5,473 nt of DNA, taken from NCBI GenBank assembly GCA_007130745.1, contig SLRW01000141.1, forward strand, positions 1 through 5,473, given 5' to 3'. The notes under the pieces were generated by a model, which did no database searches, was not told where the DNA came from, and saw nothing but the letters and a program-made list of their open reading frames with translations. Position 1 is the stretch's first letter; every line of letters starts with the position of its first letter. Below, piece after piece: positions 5,409 through 5,473 of this stretch. Made by a program: the position numbers and the translations under genes. The DNA comes from Gammaproteobacteria bacterium (GTDB taxonomy: Bacteria; Pseudomonadota; Gammaproteobacteria; UBA5335; SLRW01).

Positions 5409-5473
5409 GCGGAACTCTCCTCATTCACAGACTTTAAGCAAACGCTGATTCTCGCATATCCACCCCCCCATCC
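5409..5473 (-). promoter_or_regulatory. Upstream region of the PII gene (partial)
   Basis: These 65 bases hold the PII ribosome site (GAGGAG on the minus strand, around 5416-5421) and probably part of its promoter. A TTTGCT motif near 5437-5442 resembles the -12 half of a sigma-54 promoter, but the -24 GG is absent at the right spacing (GA is found). No convincing sigma-70 pair was seen. A run of seven C at 5463-5469 is the only other notable feature. The true promoter may lie beyond the window. Confidence 0.3.

Noticed and set aside
5409..5460. Sigma-54 promoter upstream of the PII gene.
   Set aside because: TTTGCT fits the -12 half, but the -24 half has GA in place of the essential GG and matches poorly.

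Overview
The window holds six genes with little space between them: the truncated 3' side of a biosynthetic arginine decarboxylase gene (speA), spermidine synthase (speE), a small secreted DUF4124 protein, the iron-export ABC transporter pair fetA-fetB, a small divergent CDGSH-type iron-sulfur protein, and a PII nitrogen-signalling protein (glnK/glnB type). The DNA is GC-rich by eye. SpeA of the E. coli type, a DUF4124 envelope protein, the FetAB pair and a PII protein with the TEVKGFGRQKGH and Tyr51 motifs all point to a gammaproteobacterium. No ribosomal RNA is present, so genus or order cannot be placed with confidence. Nothing suggests a mobile element, prophage, CRISPR array or tRNA; this looks like core chromosome.

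Left part (1-2797), polyamine synthesis. speA reads leftwards off the window edge and speE reads rightwards. They are separated by 165 bases that must hold both promoters. SpeA converts arginine to agmatine, the precursor of putrescine, and SpeE adds an aminopropyl group to putrescine to make spermidine. The intermediate enzymes (agmatine hydrolysis to putrescine, S-adenosylmethionine decarboxylase) are not in the window. The shared spacer has a near-palindromic -10 sequence readable on both strands, a GC-rich hairpin beside it, and a speE leader with two competing pairings and no Shine-Dalgarno sequence.

Middle part (2812-4716), all on the minus strand: fetA, then fetB with a 4-base ATGA overlap, then after 97 bases the DUF4124 gene with its own likely promoter. 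A hairpin lies exactly on the fetB stop codon. FetA is the ATPase and FetB the membrane permease of a FetAB-type transporter, which in E. coli exports iron and helps under oxidative stress. FetA here lacks the usual Q-loop glutamine.

Right part (4787-5473): a 78-residue cysteine-rich protein diverges from fetA with only 70 bases between the starts. It resembles a two-site CDGSH protein in which both metal sites have non-standard spacing. It converges on the PII gene, which reads leftwards from 5408. Putting an iron-sulfur protein and an iron exporter on a shared intergenic region suggests a small iron or redox module, but that is inference. The most interesting points are the altered CDGSH sites, the FetA Q-loop change, and the polyamine intergenic region. 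No completely new system is evident.
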